This document shows positions 36,224 through 45,960 of a DNA stretch of 64,000 bases, piece after piece. Numbering within the stretch: position 1 is the first letter of the stretch; every line of letters begins with the position of its first letter. The position numbers and the translations under genes are program-made. The DNA is from an uncultured Ignavibacteriota bacterium (lineage in GTDB: Bacteria > Bacteroidota > Ignavibacteria > UBA10030 > UBA8401), in assembly GCA_903861125.1 (NCBI GenBank), contig CAIOTF010000054.1:1-64000 (forward strand), read 5' to 3'. The notes under the pieces were generated by a model. It was not told the DNA's origin. It saw only the letters and a program-made list of their open reading frames with translations, and made no database searches.

Positions 36224-37303
36224 ATGAGATATTGGAAACTCTTAGTGATGTTTGTTCTCGCCAGCAGGATTGTTCTTTCCCAAGAGCATTATTATTTTTA
36301 TTCGGGAAAAGATTTCGGTTCCGAGTCTCTCATCAATCCCGGCTCTCTGATCGTAAATGCAGGATTTGATATACTGCAGGCAACACCGCATACACGAAAA
36401 TTCGCCGATATTAAATTCGGCACCGGCGCGCGCAATGTGTACAACAATCTGACCGATCCATTTACACAGATCAAAAAATTCGGGTGGAACAGATTTCTCG
36501 GACAGGAAGTATTCCCGACAAGTCTGAGTCTTGATAAAGCACAGTGGTTCCCCAATTATTCTCTTCATCTTCTTGGGGGTGGATTGGATGCCCGCATGAT
36601 GTATGAATGGTACGCTTTTCACGGCACTCCGTACCCCGCATTGTTCGCGGGACTGACTGTTGCAACATATCATTTCGTCAACGAAGCGGTCGAGAATGCT
36701 CAGTACCTCGGTCCTAATGTTGATCCAATCGCCGATATTTATCTGTTCGATATTGGCGGAGCACTGTTGTTCACCTCCGATGCTGTGGCGGAATTTTTCA
36801 GCACTACATTACATATGACAACGTGGTCGGGACAACCCGCCTGGAATCCGGAATTCAATACCCTGGAAAATCACGGACAATATTATGTTATGAAATACAG
36901 GTTGCCGTTCGCCCCAACAACAAGCTTGTTCTACCATTTCGGCGACAATGGCCTGGTCGGACTCTCATTTCTCCGACCGAACAATGAAAGCATCACATTT
37001 TCGGTCGGCGCTACACAAAAGCAACTCCGCACGGTGGATGTCACCAACGGAGCGCGGACGGTTTCCGTTACGCTTGGATGGATGGCGGGTATTTTCTATG
37101 ACCGCGACAATTCCCTTCTTGCTTCACTGATCGCATCGAACCGTATCAATGAAAAATTGCGACTGAATGTATACCCCGGCGCGATCGATCTCTGGGGTTT
37201 CTCGCCCGGACTGTTCGCCTCGATAGGAAATAACAATCAGTATATAGCAGGATTTTCAATCCGATATTCGCCGCTGGGGCTGGCATATCGGAATAAACTG
37301 TAA
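36224..37303 (+). CDS. Secreted protein of unknown family
   Basis: The ATG at 36224 is preferred to a TTG 18 bases upstream; it begins a signal peptide (MRYWKLLVMFVLASRIVLSQ). The 359-residue protein has aromatic-rich beta-type sequence (YHFVNEAVENAQYLG, SLFYHFGDNGLVGLSFL) that would suit an outer-membrane or periplasmic beta-structure. I do not recognise a family. It is monocistronic by spacing and precedes the short-chain dehydrogenase by 34 bases. Confidence 0.6.
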   Translation: MRYWKLLVMFVLASRIVLSQEHYYFYSGKDFGSESLINPGSLIVNAGFDILQATPHTRKFADIKFGTGARNVYNNLTDPFTQIKKFGWNRFLGQEVFPTSLSLDKAQWFPNYSLHLLGGGLDARMMYEWYAFHGTPYPALFAGLTVATYHFVNEAVENAQYLGPNVDPIADIYLFDIGGALLFTSDAVAEFFSTTLHMTTWSGQPAWNPEFNTLENHGQYYVMKYRLPFAPTTSLFYHFGDNGLVGLSFLRPNNESITFSVGATQKQLRTVDVTNGARTVSVTLGWMAGIFYDRDNSLLASLIASNRINEKLRLNVYPGAIDLWGFSPGLFASIGNNNQYIAGFSIRYSPLGLAYRNKL

Positions 37304-37337
37304 TAGTCTCTTTACATACATTTCTAAGGGTTAACCT

Positions 37338-38108
37338 ATGATCTCACTGAAGGACAAAATCGTTTTGGTAACGGGGGCATCCTCCGGAATCGGAAAAGCA
37401 ACTGCAACTCAATTCGCTGCACTTGGTGCACACATCATTATTTGTGCACGGCGCAACGAAAAGGTTCTCACGCTTGCAGAAGATCTGCGTAAAAAATTCA
37501 ACGTCAGAACTTATGCGTTTCAACTTGATGTTCGGAATCAAAAAGAGGTGGAACAATCGTTGAACACTCTTCCTGCAGAATGGAAAAATATCTCTATCCT
37601 TGTCAATAACGCAGGGCTCTCCCGCGGACTGGACAACATTCAGGATGCCAAGATCGAGGATTGGGACGAAATGATCGACACCAATGTAAAAGGACTTCTT
37701 TATGTTACACGCGCCGTCCTTCCGGGAATGGTTGAGCGTAATGAAGGACATATTATCAATATCGGCTCTGTGGCCGGACATTGGATGTATGCCAAAGGAA
37801 ATGTTTATGCCGCAACAAAATTTGCCGTGAATGCTCTTTCACAAGGAATTAAAATGGATCTTCTCGGCACGCCGATCCGCGTAACATCCATTGATCCCGG
37901 ACTTGTGGAAACAGAATTCAGCGTCGTCCGTTTCCGCGGCGATGAAGACCGGGCAAAGAAAGTGTATGAAGGCTTAACGCCTCTTACACCCGATGACATA
38001 GCCGACTCAATCGTGTGGGCGGCAACGCGACCTGCGCATATGAACGTGAACAACATTATTTTAATGGCTACGGACCAATCCGCACCGACGATGGTCCATC
38101 GAAAATAA
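37338..38108 (+). CDS. Short-chain dehydrogenase/reductase (YdfG-like)
   Basis: The 256-residue protein is a classical SDR. The NAD(P)-binding TGASSGIG motif, the NNAG stabilising motif and the catalytic YAATK (Tyr, Lys) are all present, with a serine in IGSVAG. Similarity is to the NADP-dependent 3-hydroxy-acid / serine dehydrogenase subgroup, but the substrate is not certain. The next gene starts 29 bases after the stop and the two may be transcribed together. Confidence 0.88.
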   Translation: MISLKDKIVLVTGASSGIGKATATQFAALGAHIIICARRNEKVLTLAEDLRKKFNVRTYAFQLDVRNQKEVEQSLNTLPAEWKNISILVNNAGLSRGLDNIQDAKIEDWDEMIDTNVKGLLYVTRAVLPGMVERNEGHIINIGSVAGHWMYAKGNVYAATKFAVNALSQGIKMDLLGTPIRVTSIDPGLVETEFSVVRFRGDEDRAKKVYEGLTPLTPDDIADSIVWAATRPAHMNVNNIILMATDQSAPTMVHRK

Positions 38109-38137
38109 TTCCGGTCAACAAACATCGGGAGACAACA

Positions 38138-39430
38138 ATGAAAATTTTGTTCTGCATATTCATCGTCGCAATGGTATCATTCTCTCAAAAACGAAACCGC
38201 ACAATAACCATGGACGGCATTGCCGAACAATACGTGCGTCTGATTCTCGACATCGGTCAGCATGATCCGGACTATGTTGATGCCTACTACGGCCCCAAAG
38301 AGTGGCAGGACGCATCGAAAAAAGTGAAACAGCAACTCACAGCGCTTGAGGACAGAACCGAGGCGGTTACGGCGCGATTGAAACGCATCCGTGTTCCGAA
38401 AAGCAATACCTCCCTCACTCTCCGGAAAACATATCTGCAAAAACAGCTTTCCGCTGCCTCTGTGAAGATCGCCATGCTGACCGGTACTAAATATACGTTC
38501 GACGACGAAGCAAAAAAATTATACGATGCTTCACCACCAGTCTATTCTGAATCACATTTTGCAGAGATCCTTTCCGAGCTCGGAACGCTCCTTCCCGATG
38601 GACCGGGAACAACAACCGAACGCTATCAACAATTCAGAAACCGGTTTATCATCCCGAAAGAAAAACTGGACACAGTCTTTCAAACTGCCATCAAAGAGTG
38701 CCGCAGACGGACAAAAGAACATATCGCTCTTCCGGACAATGAAAGTTTTGTTGTTGAATATGTGAACAACAAACCATGGAGCGGTTACAATTGGTACAAG
38801 GGGGAAGCACACAGCGTAATTCAGGTAAACACAGATCTTCCCATCTTTATCGACCGTGCAGTGGACCTCGCCGCACACGAAGGGTATCCCGGACATCATG
38901 TCTATAATGTTTTACTTGAATCTGAACTTTTAAAAAAGAAAGGATGGATAGAATTCTCTGTCTATCCTCTCTTCAGTCCGCAATCATTGATCGCCGAAGG
39001 GAGCGCCAACTACGGCATTGATGTTGTCTTGCCGGGTGCAGAGCGAATGGCTTTCGAGAAAAATGTTCTCTTTCCTCTTGCCGGACTCGATCCGGAACAG
39101 GTTGAACACTATTATAAGGTGCAATCACTGTTCGGAAAACTTGCGTATGCCGGCAATGAAGCGGCCCGCGGTTATTTGAATGGAACATTGAACAAGGAAC
39201 AGGCTCTACATTGGCTGACGGCATATGCATTATTCGATTCTGCACGGGCAGAACAGAGGATTAAATTCATTGAAAAATACCGCAGCTATGTTATCAATTA
39301 CAATCTCGGACAGGATCTGGTGCGAGCATATATTGAGAAACAATCCGGGAAAAATTTCAGTGCCGAAAAACGATGGTCAGTTTTTTACGGATTGATTTCA
39401 TCCCCGCGGTTGCCGGGAGGACTGAAGTAA
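38138..39430 (+). CDS. DUF885-like zinc metallopeptidase
   Basis: The ATG at 38138 has GGGAGA before it and opens a short signal-like segment (MKILFCIFIVAMVSFSQ); an open frame back to 38015 overlaps the SDR and is not used. The 430-residue protein contains HEGYPGHH, matching the DUF885 pattern HExxPGHH, and later a LIAEGSANYG block resembling the family third-ligand region. These fit a single-zinc peptidase. DUF885 function is poorly known. Presence of a signal suggests periplasmic peptide turnover. Confidence 0.75.
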   Translation: MKILFCIFIVAMVSFSQKRNRTITMDGIAEQYVRLILDIGQHDPDYVDAYYGPKEWQDASKKVKQQLTALEDRTEAVTARLKRIRVPKSNTSLTLRKTYLQKQLSAASVKIAMLTGTKYTFDDEAKKLYDASPPVYSESHFAEILSELGTLLPDGPGTTTERYQQFRNRFIIPKEKLDTVFQTAIKECRRRTKEHIALPDNESFVVEYVNNKPWSGYNWYKGEAHSVIQVNTDLPIFIDRAVDLAAHEGYPGHHVYNVLLESELLKKKGWIEFSVYPLFSPQSLIAEGSANYGIDVVLPGAERMAFEKNVLFPLAGLDPEQVEHYYKVQSLFGKLAYAGNEAARGYLNGTLNKEQALHWLTAYALFDSARAEQRIKFIEKYRSYVINYNLGQDLVRAYIEKQSGKNFSAEKRWSVFYGLISSPRLPGGLK

Positions 39431-39627
39431 CAATTCCATAGGGAAATGATGAAATTGGGGCAGACTTTTTTATCTGTTATTGTTTTGCGTTCTTGCATGC
39501 TAATTCTTTACCGAGTACTTTGTACTCAATAAATTTCATTTCATCATAGCTCAGTGAGGTTTCTGATGCCGCAGCCCATAACAACCTTCGCCCGCGTTCA
39601 TTTCTGAATGTTCTTCTTTCAATCAAC

Positions 39628-39646
39628 CGTTGAGATATCCTCAACG
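39628..39646 (+). promoter_or_regulatory. Operator-like inverted repeat CGTTGAG-N5-CTCAACG
   Basis: A perfect 7-bp inverted repeat with a five-base centre (ATATC) lies 34 bases before the GTG start of the cystathionine-synthase-like gene. Size and spacing fit a repressor site overlapping the promoter or leader. No known regulator motif is matched. Confidence 0.4.
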
Positions 39647-39680
39647 TATTATGCATTTTAAATATTGAAAGGAAACAACC

Positions 39681-40985
39681 GTGAACGACAAAAAATTACA
39701 TCCCGAAAGTCTCATGATGTCCTACGGATACAATCCGGAATGGTCAGAAGGAGCGATCAAATGTCCAATTTTTCAAACATCCACATTCGTCTTTAAGACT
39801 GCAGAAGAAGGAAAAGCGTTCTTTGAAGTGGCATACGGAAAACGCGAACAACGGCCGAATGAAAAACTTGGACTCATCTACAGCCGCATCAATAATCCCG
39901 ATCTGGAAATCCTTGAAAACCGTCTGACACTGTGGGACGGTGCAGAGGATTGTGCCGTATTCGAAAGCGGTATGTCCGCAATTTCAACCGTTATGCTTGA
40001 ATTCCTAAAGCCCGGTGATTCGATCCTCTATAGTTCACCGTTGTACGGCGGCACGGAGCATTTTCTTCAGCATGTTCTAACGCAATTCGGAATCAACATC
40101 ATACGGTTTAAGACCGGACAATCGCGCGATGAAATTATCGGGATCATAAATAAAAGCGGACATGCCGACCATCTGAAAATGATCTATATCGAAACTCCTG
40201 CAAATCCCACGCTTGATCTTATCGATATCTCGTGCTGCAAAGAGATTGCGAATCATTTTTCCACCAAGGGTAAAGAAGTAGTTCTTGCGGTCGACAACAC
40301 ATATTTTGGTCCTCTGTGGCAGCATCCTTTGGACCACGGCGCGGATATCATTCTGTATTCCGCCACAAAATATATCGGCGGACACAGCGACGTTATTGCC
40401 GGTGCCGTTTTGGGATCTTCGGCGGTCATTAAAAGGATAAAGACTCTCAGAACATTTTTGGGAAATATGGCGGGACCGTGGACCGGCTGGCTGCTGCTGA
40501 GAAGTCTGGAGACACTAAAGCCGCGTATGGAAACGCAGGCACGTAATGCAAAACACGTGGCGGAATTTCTGGCACATCATCCGAAAATCGAGCGGGTGAA
40601 TTATCTCGGATTTTTGAGTGAAAAAGATCCGGTTCAGTTCAATGTCTACAAAAAACAATGTCTCTCTCCCGGCGCGATGCTGTCGTTCGAAGTGATCGGA
40701 GGAGAAAAGGAAGCGTTCCTGTTTCTGAATAATTTGAAACTGATCAAACTGGCGGTCAGTTTAGGAAGTACGGAAAGTCTCGCAGAACATCCGGCGACAA
40801 TGACGCATGTTGATATCGACGAAGCGGAAAAAATAGAACTTCATATCACCAGTAAATTGGTGCGCCTTTCCATCGGCGTTGAACATTATGAGGATCTTAT
40901 TGCGGATATCGCTCAGGCGTTGGAGCACATTCAAATCGAAACGGATATCTTCGACCTGACATCAGAAGAGATCGAAGCATTGTAA
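39681..40985 (+). CDS. Cystathionine gamma-synthase family PLP enzyme
   Basis: The 434-residue protein starts with GTG after AAAGGAAA. It has the fold-type I Cys/Met-metabolism layout: SSPLYGGTEHF (PLP ring stacking), DNTYFGPLW, and the PLP lysine Lys230 in YSATKYIGGHSD. The length (434) exceeds the usual 380-400. The family covers cystathionine synthases and lyases, methionine gamma-lyase and O-acetylhomoserine sulfhydrylase; I cannot assign one. A terminator follows. The gene is alone, with an operator-like repeat at 39628. Confidence 0.88.
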   Translation: MNDKKLHPESLMMSYGYNPEWSEGAIKCPIFQTSTFVFKTAEEGKAFFEVAYGKREQRPNEKLGLIYSRINNPDLEILENRLTLWDGAEDCAVFESGMSAISTVMLEFLKPGDSILYSSPLYGGTEHFLQHVLTQFGINIIRFKTGQSRDEIIGIINKSGHADHLKMIYIETPANPTLDLIDISCCKEIANHFSTKGKEVVLAVDNTYFGPLWQHPLDHGADIILYSATKYIGGHSDVIAGAVLGSSAVIKRIKTLRTFLGNMAGPWTGWLLLRSLETLKPRMETQARNAKHVAEFLAHHPKIERVNYLGFLSEKDPVQFNVYKKQCLSPGAMLSFEVIGGEKEAFLFLNNLKLIKLAVSLGSTESLAEHPATMTHVDIDEAEKIELHITSKLVRLSIGVEHYEDLIADIAQALEHIQIETDIFDLTSEEIEAL

Positions 40986-41011
40986 AAGAATTTTCTCTGT
41001 AGAACATCGTG

Positions 41012-41066
41012 ATCCCCGAAGTCCGCGCCGTTATTCATAACGCCGGATAACGGGGATTTTCATTTT
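41012..41066 (+). terminator. Branched intrinsic terminator after the PLP enzyme gene
   Basis: The outer stem ATCCCCG/CGGGGAT (41012-41018 with 41051-41057) encloses an inner CGTTAT-TC-ATAACG hairpin and is followed by a T-rich tail. Confidence 0.7.
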
Positions 41067-41111
41067 TTTCCCTTACTCACAACACATGTACTGCTGGTTC
41101 CGACGGATTGA

Positions 41112-42542
41112 TCATTTCAACGGTTGATTGCCGATCCCCTTTTTCTTCATCAATGTTTCAATCTCCGTAGTTTCTCTCGGTGCTCCGGCAGAGAGGTTTT
41201 CACTCCCGGTTTCCGTCACCAGAATCACATCTTCGATACGAATACCGATATTAAAATATTTCGGGTCAATCCCCTCCCTTTTTTCCGGAATATATATCCC
41301 CGGCTCAACGGTATAGAGCATTCCTGCGGCCAGTGTTGCTTGTCCGACATCGTGCACATTCAGCCCAACCGGATGACCGAGACCATGATTGAAATATTTT
41401 TTGAATCCCACTCCCTCTTTTTGTTTGATGATGCCGAGCGAAAATAATCCGGAGGCAATGACGGAATCAGCGGCCGCGGAGACTTCGCTCCACAAAACAC
41501 CCGGTCTTATCTTTGCGATGGCCGCCTTCTGGGCGTTCAGCACGATCTGGTAAATGTCTTTCTGCTCTTTGGTGAACTTGCCGTTTGCAGGGTACGACCG
41601 CGTTACATCGCTTGAGTAACCGCGGTATTCTGCCGCACAATCAGATAGCAGAATATCGCCGTTGCCAATCTTCTTTCTGTTTGTATTGTAATGCAAGATC
41701 ACGGAATTTTCCGCCGCACCGTTGATGCAGGGATACCCGTAAAATTCCGCTCCCTGCCGCTGAAACGCATATTCGTATAATGCCTGCAATTCGTATTCAA
41801 ACATGCCCGGTTCCACGGAGGCCATTGCCTGCTGATGCGCAATTGCGCTGATCTCGGATGCTTTCCTTACCATCTCAATCTCCTGTTTCGATTTGATGAT
41901 GCGCATGGTATGAACCATCGCATTCGGATCGCGGAGTTCGATCTTAGAATTGTTTCGTTTAACATTGTCAACATACGATACCATCGGCGAAAGCAGTTCC
42001 CGCATCTGTCCGGTCACATCGGATGTGACCGGTTGAGCGTAGAGGTATTTTATCCCCGAAAACAAAGCTTGCTGAAAACCATTCTTGAATTTATCGTTTG
42101 TCAGAGCTGTTTGGAATCCGAGAATTGTAATGGCGCCTTCTGTTCCGTATCGGCGTCCTGTCCACGTTTCCGCCATCTGGTTCGGAGTCTGAACAAATAA
42201 TATTTCATTGGCGGTCACAGTGGTAGAATCGTTACTCTTAACGCGGATTCCTTTGGGGGAAAGTATCAACATCGAATTTGGTTCCGTAAATCCCGTCAGA
42301 TAATAAAAATTATCCGCCTGACGATACCGATAGTCAACATCACCGTTACGCATCCGCTCCGGCGCCGAATAAAAAACCGCTGCCGCTTCCGGACCGATCA
42401 TTTTCATTACGGAATCCCTGCGCATTCTGTATTCAGACGGCGTAATAACGTCGGCATCATATTGGATGTATTTCAATCGATCATTTTCTTGCGCAAACGC
42501 CGGGGACATCAGACTTAAAATAACAAACAGTGCCAATCTCAT
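41112..42542 (-). CDS. Secreted Xaa-Pro aminopeptidase, M24B
   Basis: The ATG at 42542 is chosen: it has GGAGAG before it and begins a signal peptide (MRLALFVILSLMSPAFAQ); the longer open frame overlaps the upstream gene. The 476-residue protein has the AMP_N and M24 pita-bread domains. Metal ligands appear in LLSDCAAEY and SSDVTRSYP (Asp, Asp), GLGHPVGLNVHD (His), TVEPGIYIPE (Glu) and the late RIEDVILVTE (Glu). The enzyme removes an N-terminal residue next to proline. It may act in peptide scavenging with the S9, M28 and S46 enzymes of this window. Confidence 0.92.
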   Translation of the reverse strand: MRLALFVILSLMSPAFAQENDRLKYIQYDADVITPSEYRMRRDSVMKMIGPEAAAVFYSAPERMRNGDVDYRYRQADNFYYLTGFTEPNSMLILSPKGIRVKSNDSTTVTANEILFVQTPNQMAETWTGRRYGTEGAITILGFQTALTNDKFKNGFQQALFSGIKYLYAQPVTSDVTGQMRELLSPMVSYVDNVKRNNSKIELRDPNAMVHTMRIIKSKQEIEMVRKASEISAIAHQQAMASVEPGMFEYELQALYEYAFQRQGAEFYGYPCINGAAENSVILHYNTNRKKIGNGDILLSDCAAEYRGYSSDVTRSYPANGKFTKEQKDIYQIVLNAQKAAIAKIRPGVLWSEVSAAADSVIASGLFSLGIIKQKEGVGFKKYFNHGLGHPVGLNVHDVGQATLAAGMLYTVEPGIYIPEKREGIDPKYFNIGIRIEDVILVTETGSENLSAGAPRETTEIETLMKKKGIGNQPLK

Positions 42543-42669
42543 TTTCTCTCCGATTATTTTAGGAACAATATACAATGAAAAATATGATGCGGGAACAGGA
42601 AAGGATATTATTGCGACAATCATCAATATTATTGCTTTGCTGGTGTACTGAAGATGTATATTACCGCAT

Positions 42670-43512
42670 TCACTTAATAGCCGCCGAGCTGTCATAGAAC
42701 GGCTTTACCAGCACCGTATCGCTGATGAGTGAATGAAATGCTGAATCCTGCAAAATGTCAGTCAACGAAATATCGGCTCCGTTGATCTTACCGGTTCTCT
42801 GCACTAATCGTATCCCGTGGCTGTAGTCTGCATATGTTTCGCCATGACCGTTGTACGTCGGTTGGATTGGAACGCCGTTTATTTGGTGCCAGCCATAGAT
42901 CACGACTGGTTTGGGAACGGCGGCTTTGAGCCGGGAACGGACCTTAATATCTATCACTACATCTTTTTTTGTGCCGCCGACAAGTGAGCCCAGAGGAAAT
43001 TCTGAAAGTAGTGGAACACGCAGTGTCTTTACGGAATCGTTGTGCTGAATAAAACGCGGTACTTTGTCCATGTCCGCATCCGGCGGGATCGGCTGCGGAC
43101 GAAGCTTTACGTTTGCCGCAGCATAGATCTGGTCCACCATTGTTGCGGTCGGCAGAATGCAATTCGTTCCGTCTGCAATCTTCTGAGCAAGGAGCGGCGT
43201 CATCGGCATAAAAACGTAATCACTGTCATGTCCGACGGCAAGATAATCCGGCGTAACAAAATACTGAAGCGTGTATGTTGTCCCGCTGATTGTTTTTGTT
43301 GTTGTAACAGGGACCATCCGGCGAAGAAAATCCGGAATATTTCCGCTTGAAATCTGATTCAACAACGTGTCCTCTCGCGCACTTCTGGAAAGAGAGACAA
43401 GAGCTGCGCAGAGCCGGCTTCCGACCGGTGCGGCAGCATTTCGCGGCGGCAAAGGGAGTATTTGCGCCTCTGCTGAAACGGTCAGGAATAAAAGAAGGAA
43501 GATGTTTTTCAT
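42670..43512 (-). CDS. Secreted protein of unknown family
   Basis: The 280-residue protein has a signal peptide (MKNIFLLLFLTVSAEAQ). A conserved-looking core includes TFQYFVTPDYL-like strands, PTATMVDQIYAAA, VVIYGWHQINGVPIQP and HGETYADYSHGIRLV. The latter, with its histidines and Asp/Tyr residues, looks like an active or metal site, but I know no family with these blocks. The gene is 128 bases before the M24 gene, on the same strand. A terminator lies between it and the lipoprotein gene upstream. Confidence 0.65.
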   Translation of the reverse strand: MKNIFLLLFLTVSAEAQILPLPPRNAAAPVGSRLCAALVSLSRSAREDTLLNQISSGNIPDFLRRMVPVTTTKTISGTTYTLQYFVTPDYLAVGHDSDYVFMPMTPLLAQKIADGTNCILPTATMVDQIYAAANVKLRPQPIPPDADMDKVPRFIQHNDSVKTLRVPLLSEFPLGSLVGGTKKDVVIDIKVRSRLKAAVPKPVVIYGWHQINGVPIQPTYNGHGETYADYSHGIRLVQRTGKINGADISLTDILQDSAFHSLISDTVLVKPFYDSSAAIK

Positions 43513-43521
43513 GATGGAACA

Positions 43522-43552
43522 TAAAAAAAGGCAAACATAAATGCTTGCCTTT
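43522..43552 (-). terminator. Intrinsic terminator of the lipoprotein gene
   Basis: Read on the minus strand, AAGGCAAGCA/TGTTTGCCTT forms a stem with one G-T pair and is followed by TTTTTTT. It lies 25 bases after the stop at 43577 and 10 bases before the next start. Confidence 0.8.
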
Positions 43553-43576
43553 TGGTATACATTTTTTGCGTCTATA

Positions 43577-44458
43577 TTATTTTCGTTGTCCGTCGAGCAT
43601 GCCTACAATAAATTTCCCTCCGCCATTGATCGTCAACGAACCTTCTCCTTCGCCAACAGTGATGGTGAAATCACGGTTGATCGAACGTTCCTTATACGCA
43701 TCACCGCGCTGGAATGTGATCAATGCGGTATAGTTCCCGCTGATCGTTCCGCTGATAGCGCGATGAAAATTGCTGCGCCATGAAATGTATGACAACGGAC
43801 GGAAGCGCGGCGCTTTGATGTTGACTCCGGTGAGCGTCATGGTGCCGGTATGTGTGCGAAGCATGTTCCGCGTTGTGATGGTGTCGGTACCCGAACGTAC
43901 ATAAACACTATCCAGGGTGATCGTCACTGTATCTTTATTGATGTTGGTCGATGTCCACGCACCTTTGAGCTGCGTCAGATAGTGCGAGACTCTTGCATTG
44001 TGAAGATGACCTGTACCGCTAACAATTTTAAATTTAAGCGTTGTTGCAGTATCGGTCCCCGTCATAAAGTTCTTCTGCACAATTCCGTTCTTTTGGAATT
44101 GATACCGGTATTCTCTTGTAATAGAGCGTTGTACCAGAGCTGATTCAAATGAGCGGTTCACCGATACGGACCAATATCCTGTCAGTGAATCGTAGACCGG
44201 AATTCCCGCCGTAACGAGATCGGCACCATCTATCTGCGGAATGACTGCTCCGAATGATCCGACTCCGCTTGCAATCATCACATCGGCAAGATTCTCTGTA
44301 GCGCCACCGCTTTCATCTCCGACCGCTGCCGAGATCGATTCTGCTGCGTCTTCGTATAAAATGCTGTTATTCGCCGGCGGATCCGTACTCTTGTCGCAGC
44401 CCGCAACGAACAATCCTCCGATTAACAAAACCGGAAAAAAATATTTTGTTGTTTTCAT
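43577..44458 (-). CDS. Lipoprotein of unknown function
   Basis: The 293-residue protein has a lipoprotein signal ending in the lipobox LFVAGC at residues 16-21, so Cys21 would be acylated. The mature region is beta-rich with several SGT/TDT segments and ends in FTITVGEGEGSLTINGGGKF, like the strands of a surface or periplasmic beta-sandwich. There is an AGGAG ribosome site. I do not recognise a family. The Spy-like gene lies just upstream on the same strand, so the pair may be one transcript. Confidence 0.68.
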   Translation of the reverse strand: MKTTKYFFPVLLIGGLFVAGCDKSTDPPANNSILYEDAAESISAAVGDESGGATENLADVMIASGVGSFGAVIPQIDGADLVTAGIPVYDSLTGYWSVSVNRSFESALVQRSITREYRYQFQKNGIVQKNFMTGTDTATTLKFKIVSGTGHLHNARVSHYLTQLKGAWTSTNINKDTVTITLDSVYVRSGTDTITTRNMLRTHTGTMTLTGVNIKAPRFRPLSYISWRSNFHRAISGTISGNYTALITFQRGDAYKERSINRDFTITVGEGEGSLTINGGGKFIVGMLDGQRK

Positions 44459-44489
44459 TATTGCTCCTAAATAATGTGAAGGTACGAGT

Positions 44490-44870
44490 TTATTGCCGCT
44501 CTTTCATCCGTTCCTGCATTTCCTGCTGACGTTCTTTCTTATATTCTTCGTATTTCGGCTTCTGAACTTTCGTTAAAAGTTTTACAATATCGGCGTCGGT
44601 TTTTTCCATTCTTTTTTTCATGGACTCGCGCATTGCATCGCGATCACCATCGCTGTTTTCAAACTCTGCACGCGCTTCTTCACGCGATTTTTGAAGAATG
44701 TCTTTTACCTTCGCCGTCTGCTCATCGGTGAGTCCTACTTTCTCTTTGATTCGTTTTACTTGCGCTTCGCCTCTTTTTTCTCCTCTTTCACCCATTCTGG
44801 GCTGGGCAACAACTCCGAATGAAAAAGTGAGAGCGAGGACCGCAACCATACATAGTGTTCGAAATTTCAT
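44490..44870 (-). CDS. Spy/CpxP-like periplasmic helical protein
   Basis: The start at 44870 follows GGAG and opens a signal peptide (MKFRTLCMVAVLALTFSFGVVAQ). The 126-residue protein is then almost entirely charged helix. It contains a VGLTDEQTAKVKDI motif, matching the LTxxQ repeat of Spy/CpxP proteins, and a second weaker repeat. Such proteins act as envelope chaperones or stress sensors. High Glu/Lys/Arg content and an Arg/Gln-rich tail are consistent. It precedes the lipoprotein gene by 31 bases. Confidence 0.75.
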   Translation of the reverse strand: MKFRTLCMVAVLALTFSFGVVAQPRMGERGEKRGEAQVKRIKEKVGLTDEQTAKVKDILQKSREEARAEFENSDGDRDAMRESMKKRMEKTDADIVKLLTKVQKPKYEEYKKERQQEMQERMKERQ

Positions 44871-45181
44871 TGTTATCTCCATAAGAAAGTTGGTGTTTCA
44901 AACCGTGCCGTAATGAACATTTTTGACAATTCGGCGGGTATAAAGTTTAAGCATTTTTTTGGGCAAATATTGGTAATACTGATAAAACAGCTAAAAATTG
45001 CGTATTTTCAATGTAAGAAATATTTCTGTTTTCCCCCAGCCTTGTCCCCTACGGTGCGATGGTCCGGGAAACCCGCAATACCGAAACGGTCCGGCGGTAA
45101 CATACGGTTACAAAAACAACCTGCCTGTTGTATTCGGCCGAATAAAAAAATGGATCTTTTCACGAAGTTCACACACGTGTT
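44871..45181. other. Intergenic stretch without recognisable gene
   Basis: This region lies between the divergent Spy-like and Nudix genes. It should contain both promoters but no strong pair of hexamers stands out. I saw no RNA gene or repeat here. Confidence 0.5.
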
Positions 45182-45751
45182 ATGGGCAATATAACAAAAC
45201 AACATATTCGGACAAAACTTTCACAGCACACACGAATAACGCTTTCTCGCGAAGATGATCAAAAAGCCTGCGTCCTGGTAACACTCGTAAATATGGAAGA
45301 ACGGCTGCACCTTTTGCTGACCAAACGCACAGAGTCCGTTGAACACCATAAGGGACAGATCTCATTTCCCGGCGGAATGGTTGATGAAGGTGATGAATCC
45401 GAAACGGCAACAGCGCTTCGTGAAATTGAAGAAGAGGTCGGCATTCCACCGGCTACGATTGATATTCTTGGCGTGCTGGATGACATACGTATTCCGAGCG
45501 GATTTATTGTTACACCAATCGTTGGTTACATCAATTCTCTTTCGGAAATTCGAACAAGCATAGATGAGGTTGCCGAAGTGTTATTCATTCCGCTGGAAAA
45601 ATTCCTCGACCCATCCTTGCGCAGGCTGGAAACCCGCGAATTGAAAGGAATCAATCGACAGGTATATATTTACGATGTCTGGAAAGAACCGGTATGGGGC
45701 GCTACCGCTCATATCATCAAGCAGTTCACCGATATTATTTCGTCCCGCTAA
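45182..45751 (+). CDS. CoA-type Nudix hydrolase
   Basis: The 189-residue protein has the CoA-pyrophosphatase signature (LLTKRTESVEHHKGQISFPGG) just before a full Nudix box (GGMVDEGDESETATALREIEEEVGI, positions approximately residues 60-84). The family hydrolyses CoA and its derivatives to 4'-phosphopantetheine and 3',5'-ADP. The glutamates for metal binding are all present. No ribosome site is clear before the ATG. The gene is isolated on the plus strand. Confidence 0.85.
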   Translation: MGNITKQHIRTKLSQHTRITLSREDDQKACVLVTLVNMEERLHLLLTKRTESVEHHKGQISFPGGMVDEGDESETATALREIEEEVGIPPATIDILGVLDDIRIPSGFIVTPIVGYINSLSEIRTSIDEVAEVLFIPLEKFLDPSLRRLETRELKGINRQVYIYDVWKEPVWGATAHIIKQFTDIISSR

Positions 45752-45960
45752 AGAAAGTGAATACGAATACAGCATACCATCGCCGTACAGCACTTTGCCC
45801 TACGATACTCCCGCCAAAACAAACAACCGTTTGATATACGAAAAAGTCTTTCCTGTTTTTTGCAGGAAAATGCTGCAGAAGTTTTCCTCGCCGTGAAAAA
45901 ATAGTTTTCTGCCATTTGTAAATTTTTACGCAAAGTTGTCAGCAGGGATCGAACAAACAA

